From contig NZ_SDOZ01000002.1 in NCBI RefSeq assembly GCF_004134775.1, forward strand, positions 1-64,000: 64,000 bases of DNA. Reading direction: 5' to 3'. Shown here piece by piece: positions 32,704 to 40,957 of the stretch. Position 1 is the stretch's first letter; the number at the start of each line of letters is the position of its first letter. Under the pieces are notes generated by a model. The model was not told the origin of the DNA, made no database searches, and saw nothing but the letters and a program-made list of their open reading frames with translations. Source of the stretch: Candidatus Borkfalkia ceftriaxoniphila (GTDB lineage Bacteria > Bacillota > Clostridia > Christensenellales > Borkfalkiaceae). The position numbers and the translations under genes were made by a program.

Positions 32704-33885
32704 ATGAAGATTTGCGGCGTAATATGCGAATATAATCCTTTCCACAACGGACACAAATATATGCTCGACCGCGCGCGGGAGCAAAGCGGGTGCGATTTTT
32801 TGGTCTGCGTGATGAGCGGGAACTTTACCCAGCGCGGCGAACCTGCCGTTTCGGATAAATTTTCCCGCGCGGAATACGCCGTGCGGGGCGGCGCCGACGC
32901 GGTCATAGAACTTCCCGCGGCATTCGCCGTATCGCCCGCGGAACTCTTTGCCAAAGGCGGCGTGAAACTCTTATCTTCCATCCCCGATTTTACCGCGCTT
33001 GCATTCGGCGCGGAGAGCGGCACGGCGCAAAGTTTTGCCGCGACCGCCAGAGCGCTATCCGAGGAGAGCCGCGAATTGAAAGCCGCCGTCAAAGAGAAAC
33101 TGAAAACAGGCCTCAGCCCCGTGCGGGCGCGCGCGGAGGCGCTTGAACAGATTTCGCCGCCCGAAGTGGACATGGATCTTTTAAATTCCCCCAACAATAT
33201 TCTTGGGATCGAATACCAAAAAGCGCTCTTTCAATTTGAATGCGGCGCGCAGATCTTACCCATTCCGCGCGTGGGCGCGGGTTATACCGATACAAAGCAG
33301 TACGCGGATTATTCCTCGGCGGCGGCGATCCGCAAAGCGGCGGAAGATAAAAAGTATCGCTTTATCCGACGCAACGTGCCCGAATACGTGTTCCGCGACG
33401 TGAAAAATTTTACCTCGCCCGCGCTGTACGAAAAGATCGCAGTCTATTCGGTGATGAGCAAGCCAGCCTCCGAACTGAAAAAGATCGCCGACTGTACGGA
33501 AGGGCTGGAAAACCGCATTCAGGCACTCGCCAAGGATAACCCCGACTACGGCGCGCTCATCGAAAAGATCACGACCAAGCGCTACATCTCCTCTCGGATC
33601 CGCCGTATCTTCGCCGCATCGGTTTTGAATATTACCGAAGAACTCATCCGCCAGAGCCTGAAAAACAAATTGTATCTAAAAATACTTGCCGTCAATCGGG
33701 AAAAGGCGGCGGATATCCTGGCGGCTTTAAAAAAATCTCAGTTCCCGCTGATCGCGAGGCGCTCCGACCTTGCGGAACTTTCCAAAACGGCGCAGGCGCT
33801 CATCGAAAAGGATTTTCAGGCGAACGAAGTCTATCAGTTGGCGACGGGAAAGAAGTTCAACGACAACGCGATGCGTTTGGTTTAA
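32704..33885 (+). CDS. tmcAL: tRNA(Met) cytidine acetate ligase
   Basis: The 393-residue protein belongs to the YlbM/DUF795 family, nucleotidyltransferase-like enzymes that activate acetate with ATP and acetylate the wobble cytidine (ac4C34) of elongator tRNA-Met. The N-terminus shows GVICEYNPFHNGHKYMLDRA (HxGH-type motif) and CVMSGNFTQRGEPA. ATG 32704 is chosen as the start of the conserved motif. It is divergent from pta-ackA, the acetate pathway, and near rpmF, as ylbM is near rpmF in Bacillus. Confidence 0.93.
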   Translation: MKICGVICEYNPFHNGHKYMLDRAREQSGCDFLVCVMSGNFTQRGEPAVSDKFSRAEYAVRGGADAVIELPAAFAVSPAELFAKGGVKLLSSIPDFTALAFGAESGTAQSFAATARALSEESRELKAAVKEKLKTGLSPVRARAEALEQISPPEVDMDLLNSPNNILGIEYQKALFQFECGAQILPIPRVGAGYTDTKQYADYSSAAAIRKAAEDKKYRFIRRNVPEYVFRDVKNFTSPALYEKIAVYSVMSKPASELKKIADCTEGLENRIQALAKDNPDYGALIEKITTKRYISSRIRRIFAASVLNITEELIRQSLKNKLYLKILAVNREKAADILAALKKSQFPLIARRSDLAELSKTAQALIEKDFQANEVYQLATGKKFNDNAMRLV

Positions 33886-33890
33886 AGTAA

Positions 33891-33919
33891 AAAAGGCGCG
33901 ACAAAAGTCGCGCCTTTTT
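33891..33919. terminator. Bidirectional terminator after tmcAL
   Basis: Stem AAAAGGCGCGAC/GTCGCGCCTTTT with an AAAA loop; it also lies past the 3' end of rnpB on the other strand. Confidence 0.9.
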
Positions 33920-33939
33920 CGGTTGGCACAATAAATCCG

Positions 33940-34283
33940 AGATAAACCTGTAAGCCGAGTTCTGTCTGGTACGGTCATCTATCTAGACGCATCGTCGCCG
34001 ATGCGTTCGAGCGATATTCACAGCATATATCGGGCGAGCAGCCCATGCGACATATGCCCAATCTTGCACCGAACGGGGTTTGCACGGCACGGCGCATTAC
34101 TGCGCCGTCGGTGAGCTCTTACCTCCCCTTTCCATCCTTGCAGATTGCTCTGCGGTCTGTTTCTGTTGCACTTTCCTTGAAGTCGCCTTCACCGGACGTT
34201 ATCCGGCGTTCTGCTCTCTGGTGCTCGGACTTTCCTCATGGCGTTTCCGTCACGCGACCGTATAGTTTACTCGAATCGATTGT
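33940..34283 (-). ncRNA. rnpB: RNase P RNA (type A-like)
   Basis: The minus strand carries the conserved 5' core GAGGAAAGTCCGAGCACC, the TAAGAGCTCACCG element, and the 3' ACAGAACTCGGCTTACAGG segment that pairs back in P4. The G/C stem GGGC-TGCTC-GCCC and the general layout fit a type A RNA. It is the catalytic RNA that removes 5' leaders from pre-tRNAs. Ends are approximate: the 5' end is set by the promoter, the 3' end by the conserved closing helix. Confidence 0.93.
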
Positions 34284-34289
34284 CGGATC

Positions 34290-34318
34290 ATTATAACTCT
34301 TTTTATCGTGTTTGTCAA
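34290..34318 (-). promoter_or_regulatory. Consensus promoter of rnpB
   Basis: Minus-strand TTGACA (34313-34318), 17 bp, TATAAT (34290-34295). Confidence 0.9.
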
Positions 34319-34362
34319 GCAAACGGGGGCTGCGGCATTTTACGGCGGGACCGCCAAAACAG

Positions 34363-34391
34363 TTGAATTTTCAAGCGTTTTGTAATACAAT
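34363..34391 (+). promoter_or_regulatory. Promoter of pyk
   Basis: TTGAAT (34363-34368), 17 bp, TACAAT (34386-34391). Confidence 0.7.
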
Positions 34392-34433
34392 GTATAAGGA
34401 AAAATTTTTAATTTTTGGAGATGGTAAAAATCT

Positions 34434-35843
34434 ATGAAAAAAACGAAGATCGTATGCACGATGGGTCCCGCCTGCCAGAATGAAGAAACACTGACGAAAA
34501 TGGCGCTTGCAGGCATGAACGTTGCAAGACTGAATTTCTCGCACGGGGATTACGCCGAGCACAAAAAAAATATCGATCTGATCAAAAAAGTGCGCGAAAA
34601 ACTGCATATCCCCCTGCCCATCATGCTGGATACGAAAGGACCGGAACTTCGCATCAAAACTTTCAAAGACGGAAAAATCACTTTGAAAGAGGGCGACGCC
34701 TTTTCCTTTACCACAGAAGAGATCGAGGGCGACCAGACGCGCGTTTCCGTCTCCTATAAAGGCATCGTCAACGACCTTGCCAAGGGCGACACCATTTTAT
34801 TGAACAACGGGTTGATGGTCTTTAAAGTGACCGAAGTCACCAAAACCGAAGTCAGGACCGTCGTCGAGATCGGCGGCGTGCTTTCCAATAAAAAGAGTAT
34901 GTTTTTCCCCGACAAACTTCTGACGATGACCTATCTGAGCGAAGCGGACAAATCGGATATCTTGTTCGGCATTGAACAGGAGATCGATTTTATCGCCTGT
35001 TCTTTCGTATCCAAAGCACAGGACATCATAGATATACGCAATCTTTTAAAAGCGAACGGCAATCCCGATATCGATCTGATCGCAAAGATCGAGAGCCGCG
35101 CGGGCGTGAACAACATCGACGAAATTTTGGAAGTCAGCAACGGCATCATGATCGGCCGCGGCGACATGGGCGTGGAGATCCCCTTTGAGGAGTTGCCCGC
35201 CATTCAGAAACATCTGATCGATAAATGCCGCTTAAGCGGCAAGCGCTGTATCACCGCCACTGAAATGCTGGAATCCATGATCAACCAGTCCCGTCCCACC
35301 CGTGCGGAGATCAGCGACGTTGCAAACGCGGTCTACGACGGAACGAGCGCCATCATGCTTTCGGGCGAGACCGCCGCGGGACGATATCCCGTGCAGGCTG
35401 TGGAAGCGATGGCGAGGATCGCCTTGGAAACCGAATCGCACCTCAATAACAAGTACGGCGACCGCCGCTGCCTGATCTCGCCCGATCCGAGCGACGCGCT
35501 CTCTCATTCCGCGTGCGTATTGGCGGAAGATATCGGCGCGAAAGCCATCGTCGTCTGTTCGAGGACGGGCGGCACCGCAAGGCTCGTATCCCGTTTCCGT
35601 CCGAAAATGGATATCATCGGCATGACCGTCGAACCCCTTTCATACAGAAAACTCGCCCTATCCTGGGGCGTGATCCCCGTCATGAGCGAAGAGTTCACTT
35701 CCATGGACGTGCTTTTCTACCACGCGAAACGCGCGGCGGTCGCGACGGGACTCGTGAAAAAGGGAGACCGTATCGTGATTACGGGCGGCAATCCCAACGG
35801 CAAGCCCGGAAATTCCAACGTCATCAACATCGAACAGATATAA
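34434..35843 (+). CDS. pyk: Pyruvate kinase
   Basis: The 469-residue enzyme converts phosphoenolpyruvate and ADP to pyruvate and ATP. Visible motifs are KIVCTMGPA, NVARLNFSHGDY, MLDTKGPELRI, the catalytic Lys region IDLIAKIESRAGV, IGRGDMGVEIP, and TATEMLESM. The C-terminal regulatory domain is present (about 350-469), but the extra phosphohistidine-like domain of Bacillus pyruvate kinases is absent. GGAG precedes the ATG. It is monocistronic. Confidence 0.97.
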   Translation: MKKTKIVCTMGPACQNEETLTKMALAGMNVARLNFSHGDYAEHKKNIDLIKKVREKLHIPLPIMLDTKGPELRIKTFKDGKITLKEGDAFSFTTEEIEGDQTRVSVSYKGIVNDLAKGDTILLNNGLMVFKVTEVTKTEVRTVVEIGGVLSNKKSMFFPDKLLTMTYLSEADKSDILFGIEQEIDFIACSFVSKAQDIIDIRNLLKANGNPDIDLIAKIESRAGVNNIDEILEVSNGIMIGRGDMGVEIPFEELPAIQKHLIDKCRLSGKRCITATEMLESMINQSRPTRAEISDVANAVYDGTSAIMLSGETAAGRYPVQAVEAMARIALETESHLNNKYGDRRCLISPDPSDALSHSACVLAEDIGAKAIVVCSRTGGTARLVSRFRPKMDIIGMTVEPLSYRKLALSWGVIPVMSEEFTSMDVLFYHAKRAAVATGLVKKGDRIVITGGNPNGKPGNSNVINIEQI

Positions 35844-35844
35844 A

Positions 35845-35878
35845 AGTATAAGCGCCCGCTTTCGCGGGCGCTTATACT
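35845..35878 (+). terminator. Long perfect hairpin after pyk without a T-run
   Basis: A perfect 15-bp stem (AGTATAAGCGCCCGC on the left, its reverse complement on the right) with a TTTC loop follows the pyk stop by two bases. No T-run follows, so it may protect the mRNA 3' end rather than terminate. Confidence 0.6.
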
Positions 35879-35986
35879 ATAGTGAGAGAATATGAAAAAA
35901 GTTTTGTGTAATCTGTTTTGTATGGCTGTATTATAACCCGTCAATATGATTATTTTATGAAAAAAATATGACACGTTCAAAAAAAA

Positions 35987-37528
35987 TCAATGTTCGTTAT
36001 ATTTTTCCGCGATCTTTTCCGCGACGCGCAGCCCGTCGGCGGCGGAACTCGTAATCCCGCCCGAATATCCGCTGCCTTCCCCGCAGGGAAAAACGCCTTC
36101 CAAAGACACGCTTTCCAGATTTTCGCTGCGCAAGATCCGTACGGGGGAAGAAAATCGCGTTTCCGCGCCCGTCAAAAGCGCGTCGCCGTCGGCAAAGCCG
36201 CGCAGCCTTTTATCCATATCACAAACCGCCGCTTTCAGCGATTCGTTCACATATTGCGGAAAAAGCGCGTTCAGGTCGGTATAGGTCACGCCTGCGGCAT
36301 ACGTAGGCAAGACTTCTCCCGCGCCGCGGCTCTTTTTTCCCGCTATGAAATCCGCCAGCCGCTGCACGGGCGCGGCGTACGTTTCTCCTCCCAGACGAAA
36401 AGCTCTTTGTTCGAGTTCCCGCTGAAAACGCACGCCGTCGAGCACGTCTCCCCTGTCGTAATCGCAGAAATCGATCTGCACCAAAAGCGCGCTGTTCGCA
36501 TTTTGACCGTCGCGCGCGTAATCGCTCATGCCGTTGGTGACGACGCCGCCCTTTTCGGATGACGCGGGCATGACGTAGCCGCCCGGACACATACAAAACG
36601 TGAACGCCGTGCGCGCGCCCGCATGACTGACCAGTTTATAATCGGCGGCGGGAAGTTTTTTGTAGTTTTCGCCGTACTGCGAAAACCCGATCTTTTCCTG
36701 CAAATGTTCGATCCTCATCCCTACGGCGAATTGGCGCGGTTCCATTTTGACGCCCCTTTCTTTGAGCATCGAAAAAGTATCGCGGCTGCTGTGTCCGATT
36801 GCGAGCACCAGAACTTCCGCGGGAAGTTCGAAAACATCCCCGTTTTTCAGATCGCGGCATTTCACGGCTTTGATGCGGTTGTTTTCGGAATCGGATACCA
36901 CGTCGGTCAGGAGCGTATGAAACAGCACTTTCCCGCCGTTTTCCAACAGATACGCGCGCATATTTTTGACCACGCCGCGCAGACGGTCGCTGCCGATATG
37001 CGGTTTATTGAGATACAGGATCTCCTCGGGCGCGCCGAAACGCACGAACGTTTCCAGCACTTCTTTGTTGAGCGGACTGTTCGTCTGCGTATTGAGTTTC
37101 CCGTCGGAAAACGTGCCCGCGCCCCCTTCCCCGAACTGCACGTTGCAATTCTCGTCGAGCATCTTATTTTTAAAAAAGTTTTCGTTCTGCGCCGCACGTT
37201 CGTCCACCGTGCCGCCCCGTTCCAATACGATCGGGAGAATGCCGCGTTCGACAAGACGCACCGCGCAGAACAGCCCTGCGGGTCCCGTGCCCGCGACGAG
37301 CGCATATTTTGGCGGATGTTTGACTTTTGAAAGCGGCTGCGGTCGGATTTCGGGCTTCGAGGCGTACGCTTCGACCGTATATAGCCAAAAAATATTATTT
37401 TTGTCGCGCGCGTCCAATGATTTTTTCAAAATTTTGAGATACGCGCACTTGCATTTGCATTTTTTCTCGACGCGCGGACGAAGGAGCGTTTCCGATTCGC
37501 CCAATTTCAATTTTATTTGTTCCCGCAT
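35987..37528 (-). CDS. FAD-dependent oxidoreductase (COG2509-like)
   Basis: The 513-residue flavoprotein has an N-terminal cap rich in Lys/Cys (KKCKCKCAYL), the FAD motif GTGPAGLFCAVRLVERG (about residue 77), and GEGGAGTFSDGKLNTQ, a hallmark of this uncharacterised NAD(FAD)-utilising family. A late GEGSGYSGGITSSAADG segment closes the FAD site. ATG 37528 is preferred for its AAGGGG site. It overlaps the end of the BaiN-like gene by 16 bp, so they form one operon. Substrate unknown. Confidence 0.85.
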   Translation of the reverse strand: MREQIKLKLGESETLLRPRVEKKCKCKCAYLKILKKSLDARDKNNIFWLYTVEAYASKPEIRPQPLSKVKHPPKYALVAGTGPAGLFCAVRLVERGILPIVLERGGTVDERAAQNENFFKNKMLDENCNVQFGEGGAGTFSDGKLNTQTNSPLNKEVLETFVRFGAPEEILYLNKPHIGSDRLRGVVKNMRAYLLENGGKVLFHTLLTDVVSDSENNRIKAVKCRDLKNGDVFELPAEVLVLAIGHSSRDTFSMLKERGVKMEPRQFAVGMRIEHLQEKIGFSQYGENYKKLPAADYKLVSHAGARTAFTFCMCPGGYVMPASSEKGGVVTNGMSDYARDGQNANSALLVQIDFCDYDRGDVLDGVRFQRELEQRAFRLGGETYAAPVQRLADFIAGKKSRGAGEVLPTYAAGVTYTDLNALFPQYVNESLKAAVCDMDKRLRGFADGDALLTGAETRFSSPVRILRSENLESVSLEGVFPCGEGSGYSGGITSSAADGLRVAEKIAEKYNEH

Positions 37529-38742
37529 GAAAAGCCCCTTTCCGCGATGGCAGCCGCGACGCATTCCGCCGAGGAAAACGCCCATTGCAGATTATAACCG
37601 CCGCATTCGCCGTCTACGTTGAGAATTTCTCCCGTAAAATACAATTCGGGACAAAGTCTGCTCATCAGGCGTTCGTCCGTTTCTTCCGTCGGCACGCCGC
37701 CGCGCGTCACCTGCGCATAGTCGAACCCCAGCGTGCCCGTCACGGCGAGCGGAAACTCACGAATCGATGCGACAAGTGCGGGCACCGCGCCTTTTCCGCA
37801 GGGCGCATTGCCGCCGATTCCGCACGATTTCAATAGGCTGCGGGCGATAGAATTGTTTACGATCGCGCATAATAAGTATTCTGCGGGCTGATCGGGATAT
37901 TCGGCGATTTTCCGTTCGAGCGTTTCCGTGAGCGCGCGTTCGTCGATTTCGGGCAGAAAATTGATTTGCAGCAAATCGTTTTCGCCCGACAAATAGGACG
38001 ATAACTTGAAGATCGCATTGCCGCTGACGCCGTAATCGGTAAATATCACGTCGCCGCGCACGCTTTTACGCAATTTCTGTTTATGATACAGGGATACTTC
38101 GCAATCGGTCCGTATGCCCTTCATGCCGCGGATCAGGTCCTGCGGCGTTTTCATCTGAACGAGCGCGGGCGAGAGCGGCGCGATCGAATGTCCGAACGCT
38201 TTCGCCAACGCGTAGGCGTTCCCGTCGGTACCGAAATGTCTTGCGGCTTTTCCGCCCGCAGCGAGCACGAGATGCGCACAGCGATAGGTATCCGATTCCG
38301 TACGGACGAAAAATTCCTTTCCGTTCCTTTCTGCGCCGATCGCTTTTTCCGACAACGCTACGGAAATTTCTTCGCTGCGCGCGATCTGCATGCGCAAAAG
38401 ATCAGTGACCGAAGAAGCTTGCCGCGACAAGGGATAAACCCGCCCTTCCTCATCCGCAAAAAATAAACCGCCCAGACGGACGAGATACTCTTGCAGCGCG
38501 CGTTCGTCGAACGCCTCTATGATCTTTTGTAATTTTTCTTGTTCCGTGGTAAAGTAATGCTCGGCGCCCATCGCGGCGTTGGTCACGTTTCCCTGCCCGT
38601 TGCCTGTCGCCGAAAGTTTTTTACCCAGTCGGTCGTTGCGTTCGAGGATCAGGATTTTTTTGCAGACGCGCTCGGCAAGACGGAGCGCGCACATCATGCC
38701 CGATGCGCCGCCCCCGAGAATCACAGTATCATAAAATTTCAT
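37513..38742 (-). CDS. BaiN/HI0933-family flavoprotein
   Basis: The 409-residue protein opens with the FAD-binding GGGASGMMCALRLAERV, then LGKKLSATGNGQGNVTN, the family signature, and ends with GYNLQWAFSSAECVAAA. Members are annotated as aminoacetone oxidases or, in bile-acid converters, as BaiN reductase; the real role is mostly unknown. It is the first gene of a two-flavoprotein operon with the gene downstream. Confidence 0.9.
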   Translation of the reverse strand: MKFYDTVILGGGASGMMCALRLAERVCKKILILERNDRLGKKLSATGNGQGNVTNAAMGAEHYFTTEQEKLQKIIEAFDERALQEYLVRLGGLFFADEEGRVYPLSRQASSVTDLLRMQIARSEEISVALSEKAIGAERNGKEFFVRTESDTYRCAHLVLAAGGKAARHFGTDGNAYALAKAFGHSIAPLSPALVQMKTPQDLIRGMKGIRTDCEVSLYHKQKLRKSVRGDVIFTDYGVSGNAIFKLSSYLSGENDLLQINFLPEIDERALTETLERKIAEYPDQPAEYLLCAIVNNSIARSLLKSCGIGGNAPCGKGAVPALVASIREFPLAVTGTLGFDYAQVTRGGVPTEETDERLMSRLCPELYFTGEILNVDGECGGYNLQWAFSSAECVAAAIAERGFSCGNK

Positions 38743-38883
38743 AAAACACCTATTTTTTTCTGTTTTATTGTATATTATTTAAAAAACAATGTCAATCACA
38801 TTTGAAAAATTTATAAATACTTGACTTTGTACCGAATTTGTATTACCATTATATTAGAAAAATAACGAAAGGGAGTGAAAACT

Positions 38884-39666
38884 GTGGATAAAATCATAGA
38901 ATATTTCAAGAACAACCCCATCCTCGGCATCATTTTGCTCGTCGTGGTCGTCGTACTCGTGGCTGTCATCATCTGGGCGATCGTAGCCGCCTGCAAAAAG
39001 AGCGGCAAAAAGAAAAATGACGCTGAACAGCCGGATACCGCAGTCGAAGAAACTTCCGAACCCGCGGACGAAGAACCGCAGCAGGTGATCCCCTATGAAG
39101 AAATGCCCGTGGAGCTGAACGAAAAAGAAGAAGAAACGGCGGAAACGCCCGTTCCCGAACCCGCCGTCCAAGCGCCCGCGGAAACCGAACCGGAGCCCGA
39201 GAAGAAAGAAATCGCCGCGGAAGAACAGCCCGAGAAAGTACAGGTAACGGAAGAGAAAAAACAAGCACCGAAAAAGCCGAGAAAGACACAGAGCAAAGAG
39301 GCTCTCGCAAAAATTTATTCGGGGAAATGGGTCGTTTCCGTCAGCGGACAGAACGACGACGGTACGCCCTCTTACAGTTTCGAACTGCGCGCATCCAACG
39401 GCGAAAAACTGCTTTCCAGCGTCGATTATAAATCGGTGCAGGGCGCAAAAAACGGCATTAAAACCTACAAATCGAACATTGAAAAGGATAATTTCACCAT
39501 TGCGCAGAACAAAAAAGGCGAATTTTATTTCCGTCTTTTGAACGGTTCGGGCCACCTTTTGAGCACGGGCGAACAATACCAGAGCAAATCGAGTTGCGAA
39601 AACGCCATTGATTCGGTCAAGCGCTTTGCGATGACGGCAGTCATCGTTGTGGAAGAAGAAGAGTAA
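38884..39666 (+). CDS. Membrane-anchored protein with two DUF1508 repeats
   Basis: The 260-residue protein has one N-terminal membrane helix (about residues 12-38), an acidic Glu/Pro-rich linker (about 45-135), and two YegP-like DUF1508 units: one from SGKWVVSV to VDYKSVQGAKNGI, the next from FTIAQNKKGEFYFRLL to YQSKSSCENAIDSV. The pattern of short beta strands plus an AKNGI-type helix is typical of DUF1508. GTG 38884 lies 8 nt after GGGAG; the GTG at 38875 overlaps that site. Function unknown. Confidence 0.75.
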   Translation: MDKIIEYFKNNPILGIILLVVVVVLVAVIIWAIVAACKKSGKKKNDAEQPDTAVEETSEPADEEPQQVIPYEEMPVELNEKEEETAETPVPEPAVQAPAETEPEPEKKEIAAEEQPEKVQVTEEKKQAPKKPRKTQSKEALAKIYSGKWVVSVSGQNDDGTPSYSFELRASNGEKLLSSVDYKSVQGAKNGIKTYKSNIEKDNFTIAQNKKGEFYFRLLNGSGHLLSTGEQYQSKSSCENAIDSVKRFAMTAVIVVEEEE

Positions 39667-39673
39667 TAAAAGT

Positions 39674-39709
39674 AAAAAAGACCGCCGAAAATTTCGGCGG
39701 TCTTTTTTT
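39674..39709. terminator. Bidirectional terminator
   Basis: Stem GACCGCCGAAA/TTTCGGCGGTC with A- and T-runs on the two sides. Confidence 0.9.
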
Positions 39710-39872
39710 ATATATCGAAGTTTTCCGAATGGAAGTTGCTGTAATACCGTCCCGTTTCGGCAGTGAATTTCAGCACGCAGTAATCTGCGTCGCGCCCCCC
39801 TTCGGGATAGTACGTTTCATCGCCCGAATGCCATAAGCGCTCTTTCGCCTCGTGGGTTTCCAAGACTTTTAT
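39708..39872 (-). pseudogene. C-terminal remnant of a pyridoxamine-phosphate-oxidase-family protein
   Basis: About 54 codons read KVLETHEAKERLWHSGDE, YYPEGGRDADYCVLKFTAET and GRYYSNFHSENF. This is the usual C-terminus of small flavin-binding PPOX-fold stress proteins of about 140 residues. The N-terminal two thirds are absent: the DNA immediately upstream is the coding end of mrp, whose stop overlaps the fragment. Only a weak TTG start is available at 39863 and no ribosome site is seen. It is most likely a deletion remnant. Confidence 0.6.
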
Positions 39873-40693
39873 TCGCCGACGCTCTTTTCCAGTTTTTCGA
39901 AAAACGACTGAAAATAATCGCCTTCGAACAGTTCGATAAGCCCCCTGTCGCTGCACGTCGTGAGCGCGTTGTCGAAAGGGATCTTAGCGACGTTTTCGAC
40001 GCCTAATTCTTTCGCAAGCGCGTCCGCGCGGCTCTTCCCGAAAATCTCGATGACCTTTCCGCAGTCGGGGCATTTGACGTAACTCATGTTTTCGACAATG
40101 CCCAAAACGGGAATGTTCATCTTTTCCGCCATATTCACCGCCTTTTTCACGATCATCGAAACGAGTTCCTGCGGGGTCGTGACGACCACGATACCGTCGA
40201 GAGGCAAAGACTGATAGACCGACAGCGGCACGTCGCCCGTTCCCGGGGGCATATCCACGAACATATAGTCCACGTCGTTCCAGATGACGTCCGTCCAGAA
40301 TTGCAGGACGGTCCCCGCGATAACTGGGCCGCGCCAGATGACGGGATCGCAGTCGTTGTCCAATAGTACGTTCATGGACATGATCTCCACGCCCGTCTTG
40401 CTGATCACGGGCAAAATGCCCATTTCCGTACCCGACGCTTTTTCCGATATGCCGAACATTTTCGGAATGGAAGGCCCCGTGATATCCGCGTCCATAACGG
40501 CGGTGCGCAGCCCGTTCCGCTGCGCGGTAACAGCCAACAGAGCCGTCGTGAGCGATTTACCCACGCCGCCCTTGCCGCTGACTACGCCGATCACCCTTTT
40601 GATATTGCTCAATTCATGCGGCTTTTTATGCATATCGCGTTCGGAACAGTTTTCCGAACAACTGCCGCACTCGTGCGTACATTCTTCTGACAT
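39869..40693 (-). CDS. mrp: Mrp/NBP35-family iron-sulphur carrier ATPase
   Basis: The 274-residue protein begins with a Cys-rich extension (CTHECGSCSENC), then the deviant Walker A GVVSGKGGVGKSLTTA, Walker B VDYMFVDMPPGTGDVPL, and the CPDCGK pair near residue 215 that holds a bridging Fe-S cluster at the dimer interface. It probably delivers Fe-S clusters to apoproteins. ATG 40693 lies behind AAGGAG. The tautomerase gene directly upstream is co-transcribed. Confidence 0.93.
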   Translation of the reverse strand: MSEECTHECGSCSENCSERDMHKKPHELSNIKRVIGVVSGKGGVGKSLTTALLAVTAQRNGLRTAVMDADITGPSIPKMFGISEKASGTEMGILPVISKTGVEIMSMNVLLDNDCDPVIWRGPVIAGTVLQFWTDVIWNDVDYMFVDMPPGTGDVPLSVYQSLPLDGIVVVTTPQELVSMIVKKAVNMAEKMNIPVLGIVENMSYVKCPDCGKVIEIFGKSRADALAKELGVENVAKIPFDNALTTCSDRGLIELFEGDYFQSFFEKLEKSVGE

Positions 40694-40703
40694 TCTTTTC
40701 TCC

Positions 40704-40940
40704 TTATAACAAATCTTTGGGGTTGTACTCAGGTTTTTTATAGAGTTTTCCAGATTTCTCCGTGACTTCCTGCTCAAAGATTTCCTGCCATTCCTGCGCG
40801 GTGAAATCTTCGATCGTGCAACTCACGTGCGACTCGGAACAGCCCAATTGTTCGACGAGCGTCTTTACGAGCGCGGCGGAAAGTTTTTCTTTTTGCTCGG
40901 GCGTACGCCCTTTGAGCATTTTGATTCCGATATGCGGCAT
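40704..40940 (-). CDS. 4-oxalocrotonate tautomerase-family protein
   Basis: The 78-residue protein starts MPHIGIKMLKGRTPEQK with Pro2, the catalytic general base of the tautomerase superfamily once the Met is removed. Two beta-alpha-beta units are visible; Arg residues of canonical 4-OT (Arg11, Arg39) are not clearly kept. Its reaction is unknown. It lies 10 bp upstream of mrp and close behind the ABC pair. Confidence 0.75.
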   Translation of the reverse strand: MPHIGIKMLKGRTPEQKEKLSAALVKTLVEQLGCSESHVSCTIEDFTAQEWQEIFEQEVTEKSGKLYKKPEYNPKDLL

Positions 40941-40957
40941 CTTTTTTCTCCTTTCGA

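Noticed and set aside
33891-33919. Short inverted repeat as a regulatory operator
   Set aside because: The stem with flanking A- and T-runs directly after tmcAL is a normal bidirectional terminator.
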